From Hyaloraphidium curvatum (lineage: Eukaryota; Monoblepharomycota; Hyaloraphidiomycetes; Hyaloraphidiales; Hyaloraphidiaceae), in assembly GCA_025558095.1 (NCBI GenBank), contig JAIVFI010000021.1:372001-436000 (forward strand): DNA of 64,000 nt, in the 5' to 3' direction. Shown piece by piece: positions 50,697 through 60,607 of the stretch. Position 1 is the first letter of the stretch. The number at the start of each line of letters is the position of its first letter. A program made the position numbers and the translations under genes. The notes under the pieces were generated by a model. That model searched no databases, was not told the DNA's origin, and saw only the letters and a program-made list of their open reading frames with translations.

Positions 50697-53300
50697 ATGC
50701 CACGCTTGCACATGTTGCGGCGCCTTGGCTCCCCCGTGCTGCTGGCGCTGGCGGTCGCTGCGCTGGCCCTCGCGACCCTCGGCGTTGCCGGGCCTAGCGA
50801 GCCCGGCGTTTCCTACCGTAACCTTTCCCCGGCTGCTCGCCTATGGGACACAACTTTCGGCGCCAACTGGACAATGTGGCCCGGGGGCTTCTGTCGCGCG
50901 GGACGCAGTCTCCTGCCGGACGTGCCCGACTGGGTGTGCGAGCGCCAGGAGTGCCTGCGTGCCCCGAACGTGAACCGCATCGTGGTCTTGGACGACCTGC
51001 TGCGCGGCACCGCCTGGAAGCGCAAGGAGAATAGGTCTGCGGTTTGCGAGCCTCCTAGGGGCGGCCAGCGGAAGCAGGCGGGCGTTGGGTCCGCCGGCCC
51101 TGTTGTGAGCTTCATTTTTACTCTGCACAACAAGCCGCTTATGGCAGCCGTCTCGATTCTGGACGCATTTCGGTCCGCACGAGAACTCTCGAGCGCTGAG
51201 TTTGTCATTTTGGACGACGCGAGCAGCGACGACATGTCGCTGGTGTCAATACTTTGCGCCAACTTGCGAAACCTGTTCGGGGCCGACGTCACGATGCTCA
51301 GGAACAGGGTGTCCGCGGGATACGGCGCCAGCAACAATGCTGCCCTGTCTTACGCACGGGGAGAGTTGGCACTGCTTCTGAATAGCGACCTCAGCCTCCT
51401 CCCGGGAGCCCTAACCCTGCTGCTTCGCACCATGCGGTCTTTCCCAAGGGCTGGCATGGTGGGACCACTCATGGTTTCGCCGCAAGGCACAGTCATGGAG
51501 GCAGGAGGGACTGTCTTCCGCTATGCGGTGCCGGCCAATTTTGGACGGGGTTCGATGCCGGCGGAGCTCCCGCTTCAGCATGCACGTGCTGTGGACTACA
51601 TCAGCGCTGCCTGCCTGCTAGTCCGCCGCAAACTTTTCCTCGGTCTGGGCCTGTTCGACAAGCAGTTTGAGCCCGCATATTACGAGGACACGGACGCGGC
51701 ATTCACGCACCTTCGGTCGGGCTACCTGACTGTCCTGCAGCCCCTGGCGCTCGCCGTTCACGCGGAAGGCTCCAGCTACAGCGATGCTTCGAAAACGACC
51801 CTCATGAACTCGCGCCAGCGGCTTTTCCATGCGAAGCACCGCGACGTTTTGGACAGCTATTGTCCCACGCTTGAACCCGATTGCCAGGACGTGACTTACA
51901 CTGAGGCCATGGTTTACTCTAGTGTCACGCGGCAACCTGCACAGATACTGGTGCTCGAAGACATTGTTCCGGAACCGGACCGGGACTCGGGATCGATTCG
52001 TTTGGCAGAAACCCTCAGGATCCTCGTGTCTCTTGGATATTCGGTTTCGTTCGAGGCGCAGACCGGAGCAGTCTCCCGTGGAGTGAGGTACATGCTTCCC
52101 CTGGTCGCGGATGGAGTGAATGTGCTTCCGCCTGGCTCAGTGAAGGATGTTTCGAAGCGTGCTTCCTTCAAGGGGTCTCAGCCGGAGACGATGGTTAATG
52201 AAGAACGTCGCTGCCCTTGGAAAATCATATGGATTGCTCGGCGAGGAGTTTTCCGCCAGCACATCGATACTGTGCGCAAATTGTGCCCCGGCACTCCCAT
52301 TGTGTATGACACGATCGACCTCCACTTTCTGAGGGAAAGGAGAGCCTTTGAATTGGACTTGCAGGCACAGTCTGGCAAAGGAAATGGTCACCTTGTCATG
52401 AAGGACAAGGAGCTTGGCGACAGCGAAGCCGTGGAGCTGGGCTTTGTCAAAATGTCAAACACCACGATTGTCGTCAGCCCAAGCGAGGCCACGATCCTAG
52501 CGCAGAAAGTACCAGGTTCCAACGTTGTGCTTCTGTCAAACATCTATCCGGACCCTGTAAAGACCCCAGGTAACTTCTCCGGCCGACAAGGCGCACTCTT
52601 TGTGGGCAATATGTGCCATCCGCCCAACAGGGATGCGGTTCGCTTCATTGTCGAGGACATCCTTAAGCAAGGACCTTCGCCCAAGTGGGACCCGGGATTC
52701 CGGATGCATTTTGTTTGGTCAAACAGTCGCGGGTGCCCCGACCCCGTTCTCGAAGCTGCAGAGGCACATCCATTGGTCCGCGTTCATCGGGACGTGTCTG
52801 ATCAAGAGCTCATTGACATTCACTCAAAAGTTCTGATGCTGGTGGCACCGTTACGCTACGGTGCGGGCGTCAAGGGCAAAGTGAACTTCGCCTTGCTGCA
52901 GGGGTTACCCGTGGTCGGCAGTCGCATGGCAATCGAGGGCATGTTCCTCGTGGATGGAGAGAGTGCGCTGGTCGCTGAGACTGGTGGGGATTTCCGAGGA
53001 GCAATGGACCGGCTCTCGAATAATCGGGATCTCTGGAGCAAGCTGAGGGAGGGTGGATGGGCCGTGATGAAGAAGCACTTCAGCAGAGATGTGGCTGCCT
53101 CCACATTGACACGGTTGCTCTCGGATCTCGGGGCGCCGCCTCCTATCGCTCACAACGGTTCTCTTGCTCGGCCCTGCCAGGTGGACCTCGCGGCACCGCT
53201 GCCAGATTCATGCGGCAGCTGCTGGCACTGTTCCCAGAATCCTCTGTATTTTCCGCCGCCCCTGCTGCCCTTTACCGACCCACGCTACTTTGCATATTAA
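50697..53300 (+). CDS. Bifunctional membrane-anchored glycosyltransferase: GT2 domain followed by GT4 domain
   Basis: 867 residues, no intron, from the ATG at 50697. A signal anchor (LLALAVAALALATLG) precedes a GT2 domain: VSFIFTLHNKPL start, FVILDDASSDD, GYGASNNAALSYARGELALL, LLNSDLSLLPG with the N.D metal motif, and EPAYYEDTDAAF with the ED base. From about residue 400 a GT4-like domain starts ILVLEDIVPEPD. It contains IVYDTIDLHFLRE, GALFVGNMCHPPNRDAV and the donor-binding LVAPLRYGAGVKGKVNFAL with a Glu-poor E-x7-E region. GT2-GT4 chains of this kind are typical of bacterial polysaccharide loci. Transfer from bacteria is likely but not proved. Confidence 0.85.
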   Translation: MPRLHMLRRLGSPVLLALAVAALALATLGVAGPSEPGVSYRNLSPAARLWDTTFGANWTMWPGGFCRAGRSLLPDVPDWVCERQECLRAPNVNRIVVLDDLLRGTAWKRKENRSAVCEPPRGGQRKQAGVGSAGPVVSFIFTLHNKPLMAAVSILDAFRSARELSSAEFVILDDASSDDMSLVSILCANLRNLFGADVTMLRNRVSAGYGASNNAALSYARGELALLLNSDLSLLPGALTLLLRTMRSFPRAGMVGPLMVSPQGTVMEAGGTVFRYAVPANFGRGSMPAELPLQHARAVDYISAACLLVRRKLFLGLGLFDKQFEPAYYEDTDAAFTHLRSGYLTVLQPLALAVHAEGSSYSDASKTTLMNSRQRLFHAKHRDVLDSYCPTLEPDCQDVTYTEAMVYSSVTRQPAQILVLEDIVPEPDRDSGSIRLAETLRILVSLGYSVSFEAQTGAVSRGVRYMLPLVADGVNVLPPGSVKDVSKRASFKGSQPETMVNEERRCPWKIIWIARRGVFRQHIDTVRKLCPGTPIVYDTIDLHFLRERRAFELDLQAQSGKGNGHLVMKDKELGDSEAVELGFVKMSNTTIVVSPSEATILAQKVPGSNVVLLSNIYPDPVKTPGNFSGRQGALFVGNMCHPPNRDAVRFIVEDILKQGPSPKWDPGFRMHFVWSNSRGCPDPVLEAAEAHPLVRVHRDVSDQELIDIHSKVLMLVAPLRYGAGVKGKVNFALLQGLPVVGSRMAIEGMFLVDGESALVAETGGDFRGAMDRLSNNRDLWSKLREGGWAVMKKHFSRDVAASTLTRLLSDLGAPPPIAHNGSLARPCQVDLAAPLPDSCGSCWHCSQNPLYFPPPLLPFTDPRYFAY

Positions 53301-53588
53301 ATCTGCTAGATCTGTATTGTAACAACCTCCCCGTGTGTATTGCAGGGTACATACTACTTGTGCGTCGCGCGTCCCAACTTCCACCACTCACAACACCGCC
53401 ATGTCGGACCCCGGTAACCGAGCAGGGGCTACCGGGGAAACGCTCGTCGTCCCCCTGCGGTTCTTGCTCGTTGGGGAGGAGGTCGAGAGCGGCGGTTTCT
53501 CGCTGCGCGTCACTACACAGCGCTCCGCCTAGTCGTTCCTCGGGACCACCGTCTCTCTTGCCCCGACACCGGCGCGTAACATCGCACG
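53301..53588. other. Short intergenic region
   Basis: Separates two same-strand glycosyltransferase genes. Contains the 3' UTR of the first and the promoter of the second. No further ORF is supported. Confidence 0.4.
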
Positions 53589-55841
53589 ATGCGGTTGGCC
53601 AAACCGAGGTTATTGCTCCTGTTCCTTGCGGCGCTTCTCTTTGGACTCTACCGTCTATTGCGGCTGAGGACCCCGGACGACCGGCCACGCTATGCCCCGT
53701 GCGGCGGTTTGGGAGGCAGTGCTCCTCCATCCTTACGCATTTTCAAGCCGTTGATTCCAGCAAGGAAGCAAACGGATCTTTCTCCCGCTGACTTCATTCC
53801 TGCCGAGCTCTTTTATGTCATGGGACAGCAGTCGGACTTGAGACCCGACGACGTCACTGCACTGGCCGACAGTTTGCATTCCTTGGGAGTCAACACCTCA
53901 TCTTCTATGGTGTTTTTTGCCTTCCTAGAAAATTTCCGGCGCGACTATGGATTTGCTACTCCGGAAGCTGCGCTGCAGTCGATACGCGAGGTTTCGACGA
54001 CGCCAAAGTCCAAGTGGTTCTGGCGCTACTTCTGCTACCGCTTTCTAAACCAGGCAAGCTTGCTGGATCTCCCTGCCGTTGAGCTGCAATCTCGCTATGA
54101 AGCGGTTTTCCTGGAGTTTCGTCCGCTTCCCCATGTCGAGTTCGTCATCCGGAACACTTTTCGCAACCTCGGACCGGGGTGGATGCTGCGACTCGTGTGC
54201 GGCCACAGGAGCTGTGAGCTCCTGCGAGATATTGCTGCTCGCGTATCGCCTCATGTTGTCGTTGCACATCACGACATTGACGAAAAGGACGTGAATGGCT
54301 ACAACGACTTGCTTCTTTCCCAAGAATTCTGGGAAAGCTTGGAAGGCGAAAAGATCCTTATTTTTCAGGAGGACAGCATCGTATTCCGGCCCGGCGTGCA
54401 CCGATTCATGAGCTATGACTTTGTCGGCAGCCCTTGGCCACGAGACGTCAACGATACCCCTGGGGCTGTAGGTAACGGCGGCATCTCGCTCCGAACGCGT
54501 TCGAAAATGCTTGATGCGTTGAAGCGGATCCGATTTGAAGACTTGAGGCTCTCTCCTGGTACGGCGACCTATGTGAGAAAGGTTGGACTACAGCGACCCC
54601 CAGAGGACGTATTCTTTGCGCAGGCTCTCTCTGTTTATGGAGTGGGGCATTTGGCCCCGCGAGAGATCGCCATGTCGTGGATAGAGAGCCACGACAGCAA
54701 CTTTCCCTTCGCCGGCCACGACTTTTGGCAGACGAAATCGGATTGGGTGCCGTTTCTCGACCTTTCTTTCATCGTTCGCATGTCTTTCCCTACGGTCAGC
54801 CGGTTGGAGGTTCATGACGATAACACCCGTGGTACACATCTGCGAAGTGCCGTTCCTTCTGTATCTGCAATCTCTTCTGGAAACGGCATCCGCAACTCCT
54901 GGTCTCGTGTTCTGCGTCGCATGGCCGAGTTCGAGCTTTTCTCATCCTCAGAATCGCCCTTGAACCCGTCGAGGTACGCTCTTGTGGATTCGCTGGACAT
55001 TTTTGTGGCACCATCGGTGGCTGCACCGCCCGAATCCCGCATTATCGCATTTTTCCATGGCGTTGAATCTGCTCGTCCAATCAACGGAATTTGCACTGTT
55101 GAACAGCTGTGGAAAAGCGAAAGCTTCCTCGCTGCCTTGCCTCGTATCGATCTCATAATGACCTTCACTGAGCACGTCGCAGATGTCATACGAGCCACAA
55201 TTCTCGCTACTAAAGGAGCGATTGCAAGAGTGCGTGTTGTGCCTTTTCCTATTACAGACATGGACCGAGTGAAAATCGGCGAGAATGCTGTTCCTGAACG
55301 CCCAGAGAACAGATCAGTGCTGACGGTTGCATCAAGCTTGACCTTCGTTTCTTCCATTTATCGTCTCATTGCTCCAGAGTGGACGAAGGTCGTTGCTATT
55401 CCCGGTGATTTTGCAGCAGATCAGACAACTTACCTGGGAAGAGTGAGGCAGGAGCTGCGAAACTGGAAAGTGGACGAAAGCATCGTTGACGTTTCGCATG
55501 TGCAAGTGCGACTGGCTCAGAATCCTAGCGACTTTGTCTTGGGCTGTCAGGTTCTTTTCCTCCACTTTCGAACATTGAATTACTTTCCACTTCTTCTGGA
55601 AGCTGTTGCATTTCAAACGCCTATCCTTGTGAACAGGCACCCCGCTGTCGAGGAACTTCTTGGTTCTTCCTATCCTTTGTTTTTCGAGACACTCGATGAA
55701 GCGTCCTCGCTGTTGCAGTCCCTGACTGGAGAGGTCATTGCCTGTGTTAAGAGGCACTTTCAAGACATCTCGAAGCGGCGCACGCTCAATAATTTCGTTC
55801 TTCAAGTCTACAACGTTGTCCACGATGTAATGGCATTGTAA
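53589..55841 (+). CDS. Membrane-anchored DUF5672-type glycosyltransferase with a second GT-like C-terminal half
   Basis: 750 residues, no intron. A signal anchor (LLLLFLAALLFGLYRLL) is followed by a helical N-terminal part. The central domain (about residues 165-390) has PLPHVEFVIRNTFRNLG, LLLSQEFWESL, ILIFQEDSIVF with an acidic ED motif, YDFVGSPWP and GAVGNGGISLRTRSKML. This is the pattern of DUF5672 putative glycosyltransferases. The last about 300 residues have a Rossmann-like layout (IIAFFHGVESA, DLIMTFTEHVADVI, FLHFRTLNYFPLLLEAVAF) that resembles a GT4-type C-terminal domain. It lies next to the GT2-GT4 gene on the same strand. Substrates unknown. Confidence 0.75.
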   Translation: MRLAKPRLLLLFLAALLFGLYRLLRLRTPDDRPRYAPCGGLGGSAPPSLRIFKPLIPARKQTDLSPADFIPAELFYVMGQQSDLRPDDVTALADSLHSLGVNTSSSMVFFAFLENFRRDYGFATPEAALQSIREVSTTPKSKWFWRYFCYRFLNQASLLDLPAVELQSRYEAVFLEFRPLPHVEFVIRNTFRNLGPGWMLRLVCGHRSCELLRDIAARVSPHVVVAHHDIDEKDVNGYNDLLLSQEFWESLEGEKILIFQEDSIVFRPGVHRFMSYDFVGSPWPRDVNDTPGAVGNGGISLRTRSKMLDALKRIRFEDLRLSPGTATYVRKVGLQRPPEDVFFAQALSVYGVGHLAPREIAMSWIESHDSNFPFAGHDFWQTKSDWVPFLDLSFIVRMSFPTVSRLEVHDDNTRGTHLRSAVPSVSAISSGNGIRNSWSRVLRRMAEFELFSSSESPLNPSRYALVDSLDIFVAPSVAAPPESRIIAFFHGVESARPINGICTVEQLWKSESFLAALPRIDLIMTFTEHVADVIRATILATKGAIARVRVVPFPITDMDRVKIGENAVPERPENRSVLTVASSLTFVSSIYRLIAPEWTKVVAIPGDFAADQTTYLGRVRQELRNWKVDESIVDVSHVQVRLAQNPSDFVLGCQVLFLHFRTLNYFPLLLEAVAFQTPILVNRHPAVEELLGSSYPLFFETLDEASSLLQSLTGEVIACVKRHFQDISKRRTLNNFVLQVYNVVHDVMAL

Positions 55842-56148
55842 TGTGAAAATGAAAGTTGATTCAATTGAACCCTGGCGAGCGAGTTTCCCAGAAGTGTCCC
55901 GAAACCAAGGCGCTGAATAAACTGAGGCGGGTGATTCGTGACGCTCAACGGCATGGGCACCCAACCCTCTGGAACACAGTACGGTAGGTCACCACGGCGG
56001 GTACTCGAACTGCTGTGAAGGGGGGGCCTCTTTGTGCGCGAAACTTCGCCGAAGTCTTTTTCGTGCACATTGAGTGACCAGACAAGTTTGATTCGCCGAG
56101 GCTCCTTCAGCCCTGACTCACCCTCGCTCACACCAATAACATCATCCT
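55842..56148. other. Intergenic, no supported gene
   Basis: 307 bp with no protein-like frame; presumed 3' UTR and promoter. Confidence 0.4.
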
Positions 56149-58131
56149 ATGACTAAAGCGCATCGCCAGCCGCAGGGCGACCGAGGATTAGCTGAAAGCA
56201 GATACGCCGGTCCTATTGTGGTCGCCATCGCATGCGCGCTGGTTGCCTGCAGGACCATGGCCTGCCAGCAGGTCCTGGGGTCGCCCATCATTCCGAATGC
56301 CACGTACAGCCCGCTTCTCGATACGCGCGGCGTCACAGAATCACGCGTAAGGGTCACGGCAACTACTGTGCTTCCCTTCGCCGGTGTAGCCGCCGTCCTC
56401 GCAAGCGGTCGCCACGGGACCCTTTCATGGTTTCGTGACCGCCTAGCTCTTTCTTGACTGACTCTAACATCCGGCTGCCCGTCGCAGCTCTGGAGCAGTC
56501 GTCGCAGCCGCCTCCGGCCGTCTCACGCTGCTGACGGCTGCGAGCTGTCTCTACTACAAGAAAATCGGCAACTCAGCCTTCGTTGACAGCGTTGTTGCCA
56601 CTCCCGCAAGAAACGGTGCCTCTGCACCCTTTGGTGCGCTGCGTGGAACGGTGTTGTATATTCCTCGGGCGTACACCACTGCCCTGAAGAACGGTAACAT
56701 GTTGGTTGCCTCCCGGCATGATTATGCCTTAGGTGGGTCCCGCCAGACGTTTTTTCTACCAAACCAACGCGTCAGGGCAGTGTCACTTTCAGCCACGTCA
56801 CGCCGACCTGCAACCTTCCAACTGTGGAGCCAATCCCGTCGCCAAACGACCATTGTGACCACCGCAGGCTACCCCATTGACACCGGTGGCTCACTGATGT
56901 GGAAACATCAATGCAGGACCGTTCTGGATCCTGCGAGGCCTACGTTTTCTGCCCCGTGCAACATCACAGCAGGTGAAACCGGAGCACCTCTTTGGATTGT
57001 TGAAACAGGCCCCAGGACGTCTTCAGGCAGTGAGGGTTTACCGTGTCGCGATTTGGGCCACTTTGACCCGTTTAAGCAGTCCGTCTAGTTGGTGTCTGGA
57101 CGTCATTTGCTAACGGTACTTCGGAGAGCCAAGCGCGCATTGCAAATGGGGATGTTGCTAGCTTCTTGGGGGCCGCCGATCGCCTCGGCCCGTCCCCTTG
57201 CGGCAGTCACTGCTCTCGTGATGCCGTGTGCACCTCAGATGGGCAATCTGCAACCTGCATCTGCAAGGCAGGCTTTGCAGGCAACGGCTTAGTCTGTAAG
57301 CGCAAGCCAAATCCCTGCCTCGTCAACAACGGCGGCTGCCGACCCGAGGCAACTTGCACAAACTCGTTTGGTGAGGCCCAATGCCAGTGCAAGCCTGGCT
57401 ATTTTGCCCGGGCCGGGATTTGCGTCCGTACAAACCCTTGCCTTGTGGAGCACGGTGGCTGCAGCTTTAATGCAACTTGTGATAACGTTTCCCCAGGTAC
57501 GGCTCGTTGCAGCTGCAAACCTGGTTTTGCTGGAAATGGCCGGGCTTGCGCCTTTGTGGACGCCTGCCAGTATGAGCAGTACAATGGCCGGCCCTGTGCG
57601 CCAAATGCAACGTGTGCCAACCTCGGCATGGATGCAGTTTGCACCTGCAAACCTGGCTTTGTCGGAGACGGGAAGACCAAGTGCTTCCCTGACCCGTGCA
57701 TAGATGGCGGAGGCTGTTCAGCCAACGCAACGTGCTCCTGGAATTCAACGACAGGCGTTGCCCGTTGCGCATGCAACCCCGATTGGGTCGGTGACGGCCA
57801 GACCTGCTTTGAGGATCTCTGCACGCCAGATAGGATTAATGCTACGTGCGGGATCCCCGAGTTTTACTCGTCGTGTTCGACGGATCCAGCAACGGGTGCT
57901 CCGAGCTGCGTGTGCGTTCAACCAGGGCAGGAAAATCCTTACTCACTCCCGAAGTGCCGGTGCTCCTACGGCACGGAACCCAAGCGGGACCCAATCACGG
58001 GCAACATTAACTGCGAGACGGTTTATGTTTGCTGCCAGATATTTCGTCCGCCGGCACCCTCACTGTCGTGCCGAAGCATGGTTTCCTGCTTGCACCCGGC
58101 ACCTGACTTGGGGTGTTGTAGTGGCGGTTAA
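56149..58131 (+). CDS. Secreted protein: trypsin-like domain lacking catalytic His and Ser, then EGF-like repeats
   Basis: Exon 56149-56429, then 56488 onward. A TM/signal stretch (AGPIVVAIACALVACRTMA) precedes a chymotrypsin-fold domain like V8/glutamyl endopeptidases: GTLSCSGAVVAAASGRLTLL, TAASCLYY, SRHDYALGG and TAGETGAPLWIVE. The catalytic His of TAAHC is Ser and the nucleophile of G.SG.P is Thr; the Asp in HDYAL remains, so it is probably inactive. An intron whose borders I cannot fix (about 57010-57175) leads to five or six Cys-rich EGF-like repeats, each of the form NPCL..GGC...ATC.......C.CKPGF.G.G..C. Many N-glycosylation sites (NATC) are present. Adhesion or extracellular binding is inference. 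The two parts could be separate genes. Confidence 0.6.
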
Positions 58132-59030
58132 AGTTCCTCTCAGTTCAACTGACGCATTAGCTGCTGCTTGTAGCAACAAATGCGTGGTCGCGTCGAATAC
58201 TTCTCCATTGCAGCACGAGCGGGGCCACGGTCCGATATGGCCCGTGCTTGTGGCCCGCCATGATCCAACCTAAGAAGCCACCATCCAACTCCGCATCCGA
58301 TGATGCCGCGTGCGCGAGGGCGTCCCAACTACAGCAACGCACATGCCCACTGGGGGTCCATCAGCCCGCGATGCCACCGCGCATCGGGGTCAGAGAGTCC
58401 GCGCGTGCCTGCTTGTCCATGACCTCGGTCGTCGCGTCCAAGAAGACAAGAGTTGTTCATCCAGTCCGCGATATGCAGCCATCCGTGCGCACTTCGACAC
58501 GTCGAGCCCAGGGGTCCACAGTCGCGCTGTTGCTCCTCAACGCTGTCAGCTGCGTCTGCCTCAGCAGCCTCCAGCCCGTCGACGATGAACATTCTCGGAA
58601 ATCCAAAGAGGCCAAATCCAACACGACGAATCGGCCTTCGCCGCTCCAGGATGTTAAGATGACTCGGAACTCTTCCCAAGCATCTCGTGGCGATCCCTGA
58701 CCTCAAGACAAGCGCATCGCCGTGTCGGCCGTCCAGCATACTCAAGAATTAGGCGAGAAGAGGTGGAGCAGGGAGATATCGCCGGAGAGCCGCGTCAGCA
58801 CCACCTCGGCACCGTGCCGAGTCGCGTGTTCGTCGCACCCATGCCCCGCCTGATCCTCTCACGCGGACGGTTACCTCGGAGTCAGCAGCCTGAGGGGCAG
58901 CGGCACACTGGGGACTAGATCTGCCACTTTCACGGGCTTGGTTTGAAAAGCTGCTCGCCAGCCTCCATTTCCTCGGACAACGTCGCGCTGGCCAGCGAAT
59001 CACCACTGGAAAGCAGTAGCGGAAAGATGA
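58132..59030. other. Intergenic, no supported gene
   Basis: ORFs on both strands lack motifs. Because a retrotransposon 3' end follows directly, part of this stretch may be more degraded element sequence, but I could not identify reverse-transcriptase motifs in it. Confidence 0.35.
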
Positions 59031-60192
59031 AATAGAATGAGCGTTCCAACGCGGTCGCGGGGGCCGACCAGGCCTTTGTCGGACAAGATCTGGCCAAAAA
59101 CTTGCTCACACAACCTCCTTCGCTGCTGACAGGGCACCAGATCAAGCTCGATATGCGGATCAAGGTGGCTCCGACGCGCGGTAGCGACCGTTACATGCGT
59201 GGGACGTCATTGCAGCGTCTAGTGGGTGCGAACAGACTGATCTCGCGACTCCGGCGTGTGGAAGGTGCAGACTTCTCTCGTCGATGCCATGGCCGGCACT
59301 CGCATGGCTGCCGTTTTGGCGGCGCTCCCGCCCGACTCCCGCCACCGTGCGAACTGGCTCAGCTGTTCTGGGCCCCATGCCGGCGCTGCATTCGGCGCCT
59401 TCGCCACGCATCGCGATCTGGGGATGCCCGACGATGCGTTCGTCACCGAGGCCTGTCTCTGCCTGGATGTCGATCCCGGGTGGGCGCTGCCTCTCCGTGG
59501 CCACCCTTGCCCTCGTGGCTGTGGGCATACCTTGCCTTCTGGCCTTATCCTGTCGCATGCCCTGTCGTGCGGCACACTCGTGGACTTCACCCTTCGCGCT
59601 AAGATCATAGAACGGGCGTTGGCTGCCGAACTTCGTGCTGGTCTCTCCCGCCTCGGTGCTCACGTCACTACCGGCTCGGCCGTCGAATATGTTCGCTATG
59701 GACTCGTCCCTCATCAACCTCTACCCAACTCGGACGGGCACCGCGATATCTCGCAGGACAAGTCGGACATCGTGATCACCGAGCCGGGCCGGCGACCGAT
59801 CATCATTGACCACACGGTGTGCCTCCCGTCTATTTCGCAGTGTCTGGATGCGGCGCACGAGCCTGGGGGTGACGGCCGCGGACGCTGAGGCTAAGAAGGT
59901 GGAATGTTTCAACGGTCGCTTTGCGATCCCGGACCCGGCTCCGGTGGACATGTTCCTCTCGGCCAAGAGACCCACGGTCGGCTCGGACCCGCGGCAGCAG
60001 CCTTCATCCCACGGATCGCCCGACGCGCGCACCCCCGTGGAAGGATCAGACGGTAAGGAATGGGACGTGGGGGGTCTGATGGCACGGTACACGGCTCGCC
60101 TTCGCGCACGGATTCAAATAGCGCGGGCCATGGGCAATGACATCCTTTTTCAGGCGTTGCGTGAGGGCAAGCCCCGGCCGAGGCGGCGGTAG
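59031..60192 (+). mobile_element. 3' end of a non-LTR (LINE-like) retrotransposon ORF, decayed
   Basis: On the plus strand, 59256-59888 encodes NWLSCSGPHAGAAFGAFATH, then CPRGCGHTLPSGLILSHALS, a C..C...H...C zinc-knuckle-like motif, then KSDIVITEPGRRPIIIDHTV. This order (SGPHAG, CCHC-like, R..D....D) is typical of the region after reverse transcriptase in LINE ORF2 proteins. The frame shifts at about 59260 and again at about 59850, where AADAEAKKVECFNGRF continues it to 60192. The reverse transcriptase and endonuclease parts are missing, so it is a 5'-truncated dead copy. No target-site duplication could be defined. Confidence 0.75.
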
Positions 60193-60606
60193 CGGTCTTT
60201 GATTTGTATACGCACTGGAGCCCAACACGACTCCGTACCGCAAAGCCTGTTGCGGCAGCACCCTCGTGTCCTCGACATAAAGGAGCAACGTTGAGTATTG
60301 CCATTCGCGCCCAGGACCAACAAATCGCCCTAGCAAGGCTGATCGAGACGAGGAAGCGCTGACCAGCGGCTCCATCTCCGTTTCCATCATCCATCTGTAG
60401 ATTTGTACGTTAGCAGCATCACAAATCTCAAAGATAAGACTCGGACAAAGTTCTTGGTTTCCGAAAGGGTGTCCCAACATAACTGTATCACCCCGTCTTT
60501 CTTCCCGCATATTGCGGGCGCATGGAATGGAAATATAGTAATCCCGTCGTACACTTGGTTTTTCATTCCGCGGCATATCAAGGCGAACCATCAATTGGTT
60601 CGACCA
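60193..60606 (-). CDS. Possible gene remnant next to the retroelement
   Basis: From an ATG at 60606 the minus-strand frame is open and balanced: SNQLMVRLDMPRNEKPSVRR, ILCFEICDAANVQIYRWMMET-like stretches, then WQYSTLLLYVEDTRVLPQQA, running into the element end at 60192. No family is recognised. If coding, it is cut off at its 3' end by the retroelement. It also faces the GT90 gene start at 60608, so it may just be promoter sequence. Confidence 0.25.
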
Positions 60607-60607
60607 C

